37,989 nt of DNA. It comes from Anaerostipes butyraticus (lineage in GTDB: Bacteria; Bacillota; Clostridia; Lachnospirales; Lachnospiraceae). A program made the translations under genes and the position numbers. Below the pieces are notes generated by a model that saw only the letters and a program-made list of their open reading frames with translations, had not been told where the DNA came from and did no database searches. Positions 17,237-24,605 of this stretch are shown here, in pieces (the first letter of the stretch is position 1; every line of letters starts with the position of its first letter). The stretch is from NCBI RefSeq assembly GCF_016586355.1, contig NZ_BLYI01000033.1, positions 1 through 37,989 on the forward strand, in the 5' to 3' direction.

Positions 17237-18145
17237 CTATTCTGCCAGTTCAAGCATCGCATCCAGCGCTTTTTTTGCCTTCTGGCGTAATTCTTCCGGC
17301 AGTTCCACCGGATTTTTCATATCTCTCAGAGCATCTCTGACATTCTCCAAGGTGATTTTCTTCATATCTGCGCAGAACTGATTCTGTCCGGCTGCATAAA
17401 AGACTTTGTCCGGATTCTTCCGGCGCAGTTCATAAAGAACTCCCAGCTCTGTACAGACAATGAATTCTTTGGCCTCGGAAGCTGTCACATAATCAATAAT
17501 TCCGGATGTACTTCCGATATAATCACCCATTGCCGTCACATCCGGCGTACACTCCGGATGAACTACGATCTCTGCTGCAGGATGCATCTCTTTTGCACGT
17601 TTTACCTTTGCTGCGGTAATCTCTTTGTGAACCGGACAATAACCGTCATTATAAATGAAGTTCTTATCTTTCACCTGACTTCCAATATACCTTCCAAGGT
17701 TCTCATCCGGGATAAAGAAAATGTTCTTCTGCGGAAGAGCTTTTACCACTTTCATCGCATTGGAAGAGGTTACGCATACATCCGCATATGCCTTGATCTC
17801 TGCCGTGGAATTGATATAACAGACCACTGCCAGATCATCATATTTTCTGCGCATCTCCTGAATCTTCCCAATCTCCACCATATGCGCCATCGGACAGTCC
17901 GCATTCTCATCCGGCATCACGACCGTCCTCTCAGGATTGAGGATCTTCGCACTCTCACCCATAAACTTAACGCCTGCAAAGCAGATGACATCTTTTGATT
18001 CTTTCACAGCCATCTTTGCCAGATAATAGGAATCTCCAACATAGTCCGCGATTTCCTGAACCTCATCATCTACATAGTAATGTGCCATCAAAACGGCATT
18101 TTTTTCTTTCTTTAATTCTTCTATTTCTTTCTTTAATTCTTCCAT
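17237..18145 (-). CDS. nadA: Quinolinate synthase NadA
   Basis: This [4Fe-4S] enzyme condenses iminoaspartate with dihydroxyacetone phosphate to quinolinate. It has 302 aa, the short type as in Thermotoga. The three cluster cysteines are in VCYINS, HPEC and NQFCADM. Substrate-site blocks AHYYVDDEVQ and SSNA are intact. It is the first gene of the NAD operon, with GAGGAG before the ATG and a good promoter just upstream. A niacin-responsive repressor (NiaR) often controls such operons, but I could not identify its site with confidence. Confidence 0.96.
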   Translation of the reverse strand: MEELKKEIEELKKEKNAVLMAHYYVDDEVQEIADYVGDSYYLAKMAVKESKDVICFAGVKFMGESAKILNPERTVVMPDENADCPMAHMVEIGKIQEMRRKYDDLAVVCYINSTAEIKAYADVCVTSSNAMKVVKALPQKNIFFIPDENLGRYIGSQVKDKNFIYNDGYCPVHKEITAAKVKRAKEMHPAAEIVVHPECTPDVTAMGDYIGSTSGIIDYVTASEAKEFIVCTELGVLYELRRKNPDKVFYAAGQNQFCADMKKITLENVRDALRDMKNPVELPEELRQKAKKALDAMLELAE

Positions 18146-18171
18146 TCTTCACTCCTCGCTTATTGTTATCT

Positions 18172-18201
18172 AATATACCACTTTCACCTACCCAGAATCA
18201 A
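18172..18201 (-). promoter_or_regulatory. Promoter of the nad operon
   Basis: On the minus strand TTGATT (18196-18201) is followed after 18 nt by TATATT (18172-18177), about 27 bases from the nadA start. Confidence 0.55.
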
Positions 18202-18249
18202 GTATTTGCGTGGTTTTTTGCCCCTTTTCCACATTTTTTCCGTCTCATA

Positions 18250-18307
18250 AAAGAAACAGTATTTTTATCAGAAACAACTTGTTTACTGATAAAAATACTG
18301 TTTCTTT
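18250..18307 (-). terminator. Long hairpin terminator after the HPr gene
   Basis: A perfect 22-bp A/T-rich inverted repeat (18250-18271 with 18286-18307) around a 14-nt loop that can itself pair in part. It starts 6 bases after the HPr stop and ends the PTS operon transcript. The T tract is interrupted (TTTCTTTT), so stem length may compensate. Confidence 0.75.
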
Positions 18308-18312
18308 CTCTT

Positions 18313-18570
18313 CTATAAATTATTGTTACAAAATTCCCGAAGTGCCTCTGCCGCTTCCTGTTCATCTTCTCCTTCAATCAGAAAGTGAACGTTATCTCCC
18401 TGATATGCTCTCAATGTAAGCAGAGAAGCCATGTTTTTTGCGTTTGCTTTCACTGGGCCATTCTGGATCTGAATCCTGCTTTGAAATCTGGCAGCCTCTT
18501 TTGACAGAAGCATTGCCGGCCTGGCATGGATTCCGACTGGTATCTGAACGATAAAGTCAAACTGCTCCAC
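18313..18570 (-). CDS. HPr-family phosphocarrier protein lacking Ser46
   Basis: This 85-aa cytosolic phosphocarrier takes phosphate from enzyme I and passes it to the PTS IIA proteins. The active site is GIHARPA with His15, counting from a GTG start that has AAGGAG seven bases upstream. A longer frame back to 18609 overlaps the previous gene and is rejected. A gap-free comparison with B. subtilis HPr puts Asn at position 46, where the HPr-kinase target Ser normally sits (KNMASLL against KSIMGVM). It is the last gene of an operon that begins with a whole mannose-type PTS, so it may be a dedicated carrier. Phosphotransfer is supported; absence of Ser46 control is inferred. Confidence 0.88.
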   Translation of the reverse strand: MEQFDFIVQIPVGIHARPAMLLSKEAARFQSRIQIQNGPVKANAKNMASLLTLRAYQGDNVHFLIEGEDEQEAAEALREFCNNNL

Positions 18571-18586
18571 TGTTCTTCTCCTTTCG

Positions 18587-19153
18587 TCATTCCATTTTTG
18601 CACACTCATCCATCAAACGATGAATTTCATCCGCGATCCTATTCGCAAAATGAAAAGACTGTCGGAACGCATAGCTTTTGATCCGCACCGGTTTGGAGAT
18701 CAGGACGATTTCTTTCTTCTTCCCATTCTTCAGACGGACTGACACTTTTAATGTATTCATATTTCCTTCGGCTCTCCGCTTCACCTTTTCTTCCAGTTCC
18801 TCCAGTTTCATGACCGGCTGACAGACCAGCCTGCATTCTTCAATCTCTCCTACGTCATAAAATTCAGGATCGGAAACCTGCCCCGCCGTCATCCGGTTAT
18901 TCAAAATACAGATTTTCTGATTCCGCTCATCCACCAGAAGATAATTCCCAATCCGGCCCGTTACTTCGAAATCTTCCTCTACTTCACCTTTCTGACTGCA
19001 CAATTCCTTCAGTTCATCCAGAGTCTTTGCCGCAATGGTCTCTGTATAATTTCTGCTTGCTTTCTTATAGCATTTTTTGCAGATATATCCATCTGTATAA
19101 CGAAATTTATTAAACATTCCGATTGGTTCATGGCAGATATCACAGGTTTTCAT
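18587..19153 (-). CDS. DUF4428-type zinc-ribbon protein
   Basis: This 188-aa protein has an N-terminal zinc ribbon with Cys4, Cys7, Cys25 and Cys28 (CDIC...CKKC), matching DUF4428. A beta-rich domain follows (about residues 58-115: GRIGNYLLVDERNQKICILNN, split here by eye), then a charged C-terminal region. It has no transmembrane segment or catalytic motif. It starts 13 bases after the FGGY kinase stop and ends 16 bases before the HPr start, so it lies inside the PTS operon. Its role is unknown. A PH-like ligand- or lipid-binding role would fit the fold, but this is conjecture. Confidence 0.72.
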   Translation of the reverse strand: MKTCDICHEPIGMFNKFRYTDGYICKKCYKKASRNYTETIAAKTLDELKELCSQKGEVEEDFEVTGRIGNYLLVDERNQKICILNNRMTAGQVSDPEFYDVGEIEECRLVCQPVMKLEELEEKVKRRAEGNMNTLKVSVRLKNGKKKEIVLISKPVRIKSYAFRQSFHFANRIADEIHRLMDECAKME

Positions 19154-19166
19154 TCCAATCCCTCCT

Positions 19167-20642
19167 CTATTCTTCCATCATTTCCTGATAGCATTGATAA
19201 ATTTTCTGATACTTCTTATATTTTTTTTCATAAAGTCCCATATTATACGTTCTCGGAGAAAATGTCTTCCTGATCCTTACTGTGTGGTCAATCATGCGTT
19301 CCATGGAAACACCATCCCGGCTTCCTGCCGCAGCCAGAGCAATTCCATATCCCGCCCCCGCCGTGCTTTCCATCTGCTGGACTCTGACGCCCAGCACATC
19401 TGCCAGCATCTGCATCCACACTTCATTTTTGGAACCTCCTCCGGTTACTTTAAGTCCGTCCATTTCTTCTCTGGTAAGACACATTACTTCCGCCAGCTGT
19501 CTTGCCGCCAGACAGATCCCTTCCATGACCGCCAGTGTCATTTCTTTCCGGGTCGTATCCGTTCCCATTCCCAGGAACGCTCCCCTTAAATTCGGATCCC
19601 CGTAAATGGTTTTATCCCCTGTCAGGTGCGGATAGAAAATCAAAGGGCTTTCTCCCAGATGATCTATATCATCCTGGCTGGTTTCTCCGGCAAAATCATC
19701 TGTTCCAAGAATCTGTTTTACCCACCATCCAAGACTGCTTCCCGTTGATTGTATCACACCTTGTACAAGAATAGAAATCTCTTTGCCGTCCATGGAAAAC
19801 AGAATGTTTTTCCCTCTGGCATTGAAATCAATCCTGCTTTTCGGCACCATCAAAACTCCTGATGTGCCAAGAGATAATACAGGATATTTTCTGGCAAAGC
19901 ACCCTGTAGCGATCGCTGCCGCAGGATTATCGCCGGTTCCGGTGATCACCCTCACATTCTCACCAAATCCATATTTCTGCCGCCATTCTTCCTGAACCAT
20001 TCCAGCCGTCACTGCCGTTCCTTTGATCTCAGGATAAATCTCCTCCGGAAAATCCAGCAGATGCCGGATTTCCGGAGACCATGTTCCTGTGGTCAGGTCA
20101 CAGAGTGAGGAGGTCGATGCTTCACAATAATCGGTCTGCATCGTACCTGTCAGACGATATACAATATAATCTGGCCCAATGAGAAATTTTTTCATCTTAT
20201 GAAAGCTGTCTGGTTCATTCTCTTTCAGCCACAGCAGATTAACCGCCGGGCTTCCTGTTGAAATAATACTGGCGACATGAGACGCTTCAGGCAGACGCCT
20301 GATTTTTTCTTTCAGGTTTGACACCATATCCTTTGTTCTGGTATCATTCCACATGAGAGCAGGACGTATTGATTCACCATTTTCATCCAAAAATACCACT
20401 GTGTGCATCTGTCCTGTCACTCCGATGGCTTCAACTTCTTGAGGATCGCACCCCTCAAGAAGCTGTTCCATCGCCTCATCGGTTCCCCTCATCCAGACTT
20501 CGGGATCGATCTGCTTCCATCCCGGTCTTGGCTCTTCTATGGCATATTCTCTGCTGGCTTCGCCGGTGATCTTACCATTTTCATCCATCAGGATAACTTT
20601 TGCCGAAGAGGTGCCGATATCAATTCCAATATAGTATTTCAT
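19167..20642 (-). CDS. FGGY-family carbohydrate kinase, xylulokinase-like
   Basis: This cytosolic sugar kinase has 491 aa. The ATPase-fold phosphate loop is IGIDIGTSSAKVILMD (residues 4-19). The xylulokinase-like sugar site TGQMHT replaces the usual (S/T)GQMHG, and MWNDTRT follows. The catalytic base is in TGTGDNPAAAIATG and the second phosphate/adenosine block is TGGGSKNEVWMQMLADV. The match to XylB is strong across the length, but the Gly-to-Thr change and the operon (PTS, dehydrogenase, aldolase) leave the true ketose open. Its start follows the dehydrogenase stop by 3 bases. Confidence 0.88.
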   Translation of the reverse strand: MKYYIGIDIGTSSAKVILMDENGKITGEASREYAIEEPRPGWKQIDPEVWMRGTDEAMEQLLEGCDPQEVEAIGVTGQMHTVVFLDENGESIRPALMWNDTRTKDMVSNLKEKIRRLPEASHVASIISTGSPAVNLLWLKENEPDSFHKMKKFLIGPDYIVYRLTGTMQTDYCEASTSSLCDLTTGTWSPEIRHLLDFPEEIYPEIKGTAVTAGMVQEEWRQKYGFGENVRVITGTGDNPAAAIATGCFARKYPVLSLGTSGVLMVPKSRIDFNARGKNILFSMDGKEISILVQGVIQSTGSSLGWWVKQILGTDDFAGETSQDDIDHLGESPLIFYPHLTGDKTIYGDPNLRGAFLGMGTDTTRKEMTLAVMEGICLAARQLAEVMCLTREEMDGLKVTGGGSKNEVWMQMLADVLGVRVQQMESTAGAGYGIALAAAGSRDGVSMERMIDHTVRIRKTFSPRTYNMGLYEKKYKKYQKIYQCYQEMMEE

Positions 20643-20645
20643 TGG

Positions 20646-21692
20646 CTATTCTCCAAATTTTAAAATTACTTTATACGTATCTGGTCTTGACGCAGCCTCA
20701 ATCGCTTTGTCAAAGTCTGCATAATCATAGACAGCTTCTGTCAGCACAGACGGATCGACCAGTCCTTTTCCAATCATTTCCACCGCCTGATGGAAGGATT
20801 TGATCGTTGGACTTACAGCTCCCGTGATCGTCTTCTGATAGGAATGGATCGCCCCCATATCTACCGGTACCGGATCATTCGGATGCATGGAACTGAACAT
20901 TACCGTAGTTCCTGTTTTAGCCGTCATATCAACTGCCTGCGCCGCAACAGCCGGGATTGCTGTTGTGTTAAATACCATCAGCGCTCCTCTTCCGTCCGTT
21001 AATTTTTTGATTTCTTCGACCGGATCTGTTTCTGCTGGATTGATAACATCATCACATCCAAGCTCTTTTGCCTTTTTTCTTCGTTCTTCCAAAGGCTCGC
21101 TTAAGATAACTCTGGCTCCTTTCATCTTTGCCAGGATCACATGGAGAAGTCCCATAGTTCCCCCTCCAATGACCGCAACGTCATCACCAAACTGAATATT
21201 GGTACGGTTGATGCTGTTGGCGACACAGGCAAGCGGTTCCGTAAAGGCCATTTTCTCAAAGGACGTCTCTTCCGGATAAACGAACAGATCTTCTGCTTTT
21301 GCAGCGACAAATTCCGCAAATCCGCCGTAGCCTGACAATCCGTCCGGATTATGGAAAATCTTGCTCTTTGGGTGTTCCTCACAGATATTTTCTTCTCCGT
21401 GTTTGCAGAAATAGCATTCTTTACAGTCATCGATAATATACTGCACAACTTTCTGCCCTTCATGGAACCGTTCCTTATTAACCGCGCTTCCCATTTTTTC
21501 TATGACACCGCAGTACTCATGTCCTCCGATTCTCGGATAACTGTAGCTGCAGTCTCCGTTAAAGTCTCTTACATCATTGGTACAAATGCCTGAAGTTTTG
21601 ATCCGGATCAGCACTTCATCTTCTTTGATTTCCGGAACATCAATATCTTTGATGGAAAAATCCTTTGGCCGATTTAATATAATTGCTTTCAT
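20646..21692 (-). CDS. Zinc-dependent polyol (sorbitol/galactitol-phosphate-like) dehydrogenase
   Basis: This medium-chain zinc dehydrogenase of 348 aa should interconvert a polyol or polyol phosphate and a ketose with NAD(P). Catalytic-zinc ligands are Cys37 (GICTND), His58 and Glu59 (GGHEYCG). The structural-zinc cysteines are 90, 93, 96 and 104 (CKECYFC...C). The Rossmann motif is VIGGGTMGLLHV. Between a PTS and a ketose kinase it resembles GatD-type or arabitol/xylitol-phosphate dehydrogenases. The exact substrate cannot be read from the sequence. It begins 24 bases after the IID stop. Confidence 0.88.
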   Translation of the reverse strand: MKAIILNRPKDFSIKDIDVPEIKEDEVLIRIKTSGICTNDVRDFNGDCSYSYPRIGGHEYCGVIEKMGSAVNKERFHEGQKVVQYIIDDCKECYFCKHGEENICEEHPKSKIFHNPDGLSGYGGFAEFVAAKAEDLFVYPEETSFEKMAFTEPLACVANSINRTNIQFGDDVAVIGGGTMGLLHVILAKMKGARVILSEPLEERRKKAKELGCDDVINPAETDPVEEIKKLTDGRGALMVFNTTAIPAVAAQAVDMTAKTGTTVMFSSMHPNDPVPVDMGAIHSYQKTITGAVSPTIKSFHQAVEMIGKGLVDPSVLTEAVYDYADFDKAIEAASRPDTYKVILKFGE

Positions 21693-21716
21693 CTTTTCTC
21701 ACTCTTTCTTCCATTA

Positions 21717-22562
21717 TCATGATGGATATGCTAAGATTCCTGTTACTCCGCCTACAATACCGATTACGATGATCAAACCGATTACCTTGATGGAGGACCA
21801 TCTTCTCTTATTTAAGAGATAGTAAACCAGCATGGTCACTGCCAGAGGAAGGATTTTCGGACATACGGCGTCTAAGAAGCTTTCCTGGATGCTGTATGTG
21901 CTGGTTGAACTTACGATTTCGATTCCGCATTCAGCAGTTACGTAGTTTACGATCAGACCTCCCATTACCATACATCCCATAATGGACGCGCCTTTGATCA
22001 GCTTATTTAAGATACCTTTTTCCAGGAAATCCATGATTGCTTCGCTTCCGGCTTTATAACCGAACATAAAGTTCCAGTAGCTTAATGCGTATGCTGCCAC
22101 AATGATAACGACTGCATAGATAATTGCGCCCCATATATTTCCGTCACCAGAACGAGTCAGGTCGATACATACTGCCAGTAAGATTGGGATAACAACACCC
22201 TGCCAGATAGTGTCTCCCATACCTGCTAAAGGTCCCATTAAAGATGTTTTCAGGTTTGTAATAAAATCACCGGGTATTTCTTCGCCCATGGCCTTTTGTT
22301 CTTCCAGGGCAATCGCCATACCAAGGATACACGCTCCAAACTCGATATGAACGTTAAAGAATTCAATCTCACGTTTCATGACTTCTTTCCGTTTGGAAGG
22401 ATCTTCTTTGTATAAGAAATTAATGACTGCTGAGAACATATGGGCAACAACCTGTCCCATCATTCTTTCATAGTTATAACATGTCTGCGGGAATGTTTCC
22501 CAAACCAGCCAGGCTTTAATCAAAGCGGCTCTTGGGATTAAGCTTTTCTTATTATTTTCCAT
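21717..22562 (-). CDS. PTS mannose/fructose/sorbose-family IID component
   Basis: This membrane subunit of the sugar permease pairs with IIC. It has 281 aa, starting at MENNKKSLIPR, where GAGGAGG lies nine bases upstream. A longer frame to 22622 merely reads the end of the IIC gene in another frame. The family pattern is present: an amphipathic cytosolic N-terminal half (WETFPQTCYNYERMMG) with the GPLAGMGDTIWQG loop, then hydrophobic C-terminal helices. Its ATG follows the IIC stop by one base, so translation is coupled. Confidence 0.93.
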   Translation of the reverse strand: MENNKKSLIPRAALIKAWLVWETFPQTCYNYERMMGQVVAHMFSAVINFLYKEDPSKRKEVMKREIEFFNVHIEFGACILGMAIALEEQKAMGEEIPGDFITNLKTSLMGPLAGMGDTIWQGVVIPILLAVCIDLTRSGDGNIWGAIIYAVVIIVAAYALSYWNFMFGYKAGSEAIMDFLEKGILNKLIKGASIMGCMVMGGLIVNYVTAECGIEIVSSTSTYSIQESFLDAVCPKILPLAVTMLVYYLLNKRRWSSIKVIGLIIVIGIVGGVTGILAYPS

Positions 22563-22563
22563 C

Positions 22564-23358
22564 TTAATCATCCTCCTCGTCATCTTCATCATCATAAGCT
22601 GCTGTTGCTGCGGCTGCCTCATTAACAGATGTCATCTGCACGTAAACGATTGCTACGATCAGAGCGATGATACCTAATGTCAGAAGCGGAAGTCCGGAAT
22701 ATACGGCTAATAAAAATCCTGCAAATAAGAAAATCCTGGATTCCCCTTTAAAGATATACTGCAGTGTGATCGCGATTCCAAGTGCAGGCATCAGACCGCC
22801 GATAATCTGGAAAACTGTCAGAACTTTTCCACTTAACATGTTGATGATTCCCTGAATGTAGTTTGCTCCGAAATAAGCTGCAAAAGCACACGGAATCGCT
22901 GTCATACAGAAACACATGATCTGCGGGAACAATACATTCGCCCGCCATATTTTATGATATTCTTCTTTTTCAATGTAATTATCCGCAATATGTACGAAGA
23001 ATGAGTCAAATGTCATACGTCCTGCCCATACGATCGTACCAAGGATACCGATCGGAACTGCCAGTGCCAGGGCTGTATCTGTATCAAGTCCTCCGGCAAT
23101 CGCGTAAGCGGTACCTAAGATTCCTGCCAGAGCCATATCTGCCGGCATACTTCCTCCGGCGGACATAAATCCAAGATAAACCAGGTTAATGGTTGCTCCG
23201 ATGACAGCTCCCTGTACCGGATGTCCCAAGATCAATCCTGTTACTAATCCACAGACCAGCGGTCTCTGCAGTGACCAGAGTCCTACGAATGGAAGATTTC
23301 CAACGGCCAGCCAGTAAACAATGCCGCAAAGGACTGCCTGTATAATGCTGATTTCCAT
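22564..23358 (-). CDS. PTS mannose/fructose/sorbose-family IIC component
   Basis: This polytopic membrane subunit carries the sugar pathway, with 264 aa and about seven to eight hydrophobic helices. Characteristic blocks are the N-terminal LQRPLVCGLVTGLILG and VYLGFMSAGGSMPADMALAG. It ends in a strikingly acidic tail (YDDEDDEEDD), which is not part of the usual fold and recalls the acidic tail of the IIA protein of the same operon. It starts 15 bases after the IIB stop and its own stop is one base before the IID start. Confidence 0.93.
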   Translation of the reverse strand: MEISIIQAVLCGIVYWLAVGNLPFVGLWSLQRPLVCGLVTGLILGHPVQGAVIGATINLVYLGFMSAGGSMPADMALAGILGTAYAIAGGLDTDTALALAVPIGILGTIVWAGRMTFDSFFVHIADNYIEKEEYHKIWRANVLFPQIMCFCMTAIPCAFAAYFGANYIQGIINMLSGKVLTVFQIIGGLMPALGIAITLQYIFKGESRIFLFAGFLLAVYSGLPLLTLGIIALIVAIVYVQMTSVNEAAAATAAYDDEDDEEDD

Positions 23359-23373
23359 ATATATCTCCTCCTT

Positions 23374-23859
23374 TTATTTATCAACATAACCTGCTGCTTC
23401 TATTACCTGCTGTTCCGGAACCAGCTGATAATATACATGAACATTTTTTGCCATCAGATTCTTAATGGCTGTGATCTCGTCAGGAGAACATGCTACATTC
23501 TTGATAAATGGAGTTCTCTCTCCCCTGATTCCCATTCCTCCAAGGTTTACATCTGTAAGCTCAAGTCCAAGATCCGTCATTCGGTCATATGTGATCGGTG
23601 TTTTTGTAAGAACCATAACTCTCTCTCCTGGTTCTTTCGGATCTTTTTTCAGCACCTCTGCTCCTTTTTCTGTCGCATAGACATTGACTTTTACGCCGTT
23701 TGGCGCAAGGGCTTTGATTACTCGTTTGTTGAATTTGTCCGCTGCCACCTCATCATCTACAACAATGATTCTGTTGACATTCAGACTCGGGGTCCATACA
23801 GAAACAACTTCTCCATGGATCAGACGGTCGTCCACTCTTGCTAATACGATGTTTTTCAT
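23374..23859 (-). CDS. PTS mannose/fructose/sorbose-family IIB component
   Basis: This cytosolic phosphotransfer subunit of 161 aa takes phosphate from IIA onto the active-site histidine (His15 in RVDDRLIHGEVVSVW) and passes it to the sugar during import. The rest follows the family fold (IIVVDDEVAADKFNKRVI, VNLGGMGIRGER). It is a separate protein, not fused to IIA as in E. coli ManX. Its ATG overlaps the IIA stop by 4 nt. Confidence 0.95.
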   Translation of the reverse strand: MKNIVLARVDDRLIHGEVVSVWTPSLNVNRIIVVDDEVAADKFNKRVIKALAPNGVKVNVYATEKGAEVLKKDPKEPGERVMVLTKTPITYDRMTDLGLELTDVNLGGMGIRGERTPFIKNVACSPDEITAIKNLMAKNVHVYYQLVPEQQVIEAAGYVDK

Positions 23860-24275
23860 TCCTCATCCTCCTCACTTTCTTCTTCAAACAACTGATTGAC
23901 ATATTTGATCGTGTCCGGTGCGGCTTCTAATAATCCTTCACAGATCTGAGCTGCTGTTTTATCCGCATATCTTCCCATCATAACTTCAACTGCCAGCGGA
24001 ATGTTGATTCCTGTTACATGATAGAAATCATGATCTTTCATTAATGAAACAACTGCGTTGAACGGGCTTCCATGAAACAAATCTGTCAGAAAAAGTATTT
24101 CTTCTCCTTTTGGTGTCTTTTTGATCTCTTCTTCCAGCTTCTCTGTCAATGACGCAACGGTCTGTTCTGGATACAGGCCGTAAGCTACCAGATTTTCCTG
24201 TTCTCCGACCAGCATCTGAACGCTCTCAACCAGTCCTTTTGAGAAGCTCCCGTGAGATACTGCAATGACCTTCAT
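23856..24275 (-). CDS. PTS mannose/fructose/sorbose-family IIA component
   Basis: This cytosolic phosphotransfer subunit of 139 aa accepts phosphate from HPr on His8 (VSHGSFSKGLVES). The conserved LTDLFHGSPFN block lies near residue 70. It ends in an acidic tail (EEESEEDEE). As the first gene of the eight-gene operon it follows an AAGGAGG site. The full chain runs HPr (last gene) to IIA to IIB to sugar via IIC/IID, so everything but enzyme I is encoded here. Confidence 0.94.
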   Translation of the reverse strand: MKVIAVSHGSFSKGLVESVQMLVGEQENLVAYGLYPEQTVASLTEKLEEEIKKTPKGEEILFLTDLFHGSPFNAVVSLMKDHDFYHVTGINIPLAVEVMMGRYADKTAAQICEGLLEAAPDTIKYVNQLFEEESEEDEE

Positions 24276-24320
24276 CTTAACCTCGCCTCCTTTTCTCCGG
24301 TCGTTTATCGTACTCTGAGT

Positions 24321-24329
24321 ATAGCATGG
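24321..24329 (-). promoter_or_regulatory. Extended -10 promoter of the PTS operon
   Basis: The minus strand reads TGCTATACT upstream of the IIA gene. No strong -35 is visible, suggesting the promoter needs an activator. The TTGCGTAA half-site at 24355-24362 lies about 30 bases upstream of the -10, near the -35 region. Confidence 0.55.
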
Positions 24330-24354
24330 TAAAATACACTTTTTTTACAGACAT

Positions 24355-24466
24355 TTGCGTAAACATTCCCGCATTTTCTGTCAGCAGACTGCATGATTCA
24401 TTACGCAATTCTTTACGCAGTTTTTTCACTTAAAATTCGTTGATTCTGCGGCATCCTTTGCGCAAT
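24355..24466. promoter_or_regulatory. Cluster of TTRCGYAA-type half-sites in the divergent PTS/aldolase control region
   Basis: Four related sites occur: TTGCGTAA (24355-24362), its exact inverse TTACGCAA (24401-24408), TTACGCA (24413-24419, 12 bp from the previous one) and the palindrome TTGCGCAA (24459-24466). They fill the space between the two divergent extended -10 promoters and are a good candidate for the operator of the local regulator, probably the PRD protein encoded at 29090. The repeat is seen; the binding partner is inferred. Confidence 0.55.
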
Positions 24467-24493
24467 AACTGAAATTTCCGGCGGTCTTTTCAC

Positions 24494-24502
24494 TGCTATA
24501 AT
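24494..24502 (+). promoter_or_regulatory. Extended -10 promoter of the aldolase gene
   Basis: TGCTATAAT with the -10 at 24497-24502 and no consensus -35. The start of transcription would be near 24509, giving a leader of about 97 nt. The palindromic half-site at 24459-24466 is close to the -35 position. Confidence 0.6.
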
Positions 24503-24565
24503 AAAGACAAGCTTGGTACGTACAGGTGATGGAAATTGTAAATTCAGAATTGTGTTTTATAAGAT

Positions 24566-24605
24566 AGGAGGCAGCGGAAGCTTTCCTGGCTTCTGCGATA
24601 ATAAT
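24566..24605 (+). promoter_or_regulatory. SD-hairpin-start arrangement of the aldolase mRNA
   Basis: AGGAG (24566-24570) is directly followed by a bulged hairpin, GCAG..AAGC (24571-24581) pairing with GCTTCTGC (24589-24596). Then nine bases, GATAATAAT, precede the ATG. Folding the hairpin brings SD and AUG to a normal distance. No other start codon lies at a normal spacing from the SD in the coding frame. Confidence 0.5.

Noticed and set aside
24276-24605. CcpA cre site or sigma-54 promoter in the PTS/aldolase control region
   Set aside because: No TGNAANCGNTNNCA-like site and no TGGCAC-N5-TTGC element could be found. The regulator also lacks a sigma-54 interaction domain.
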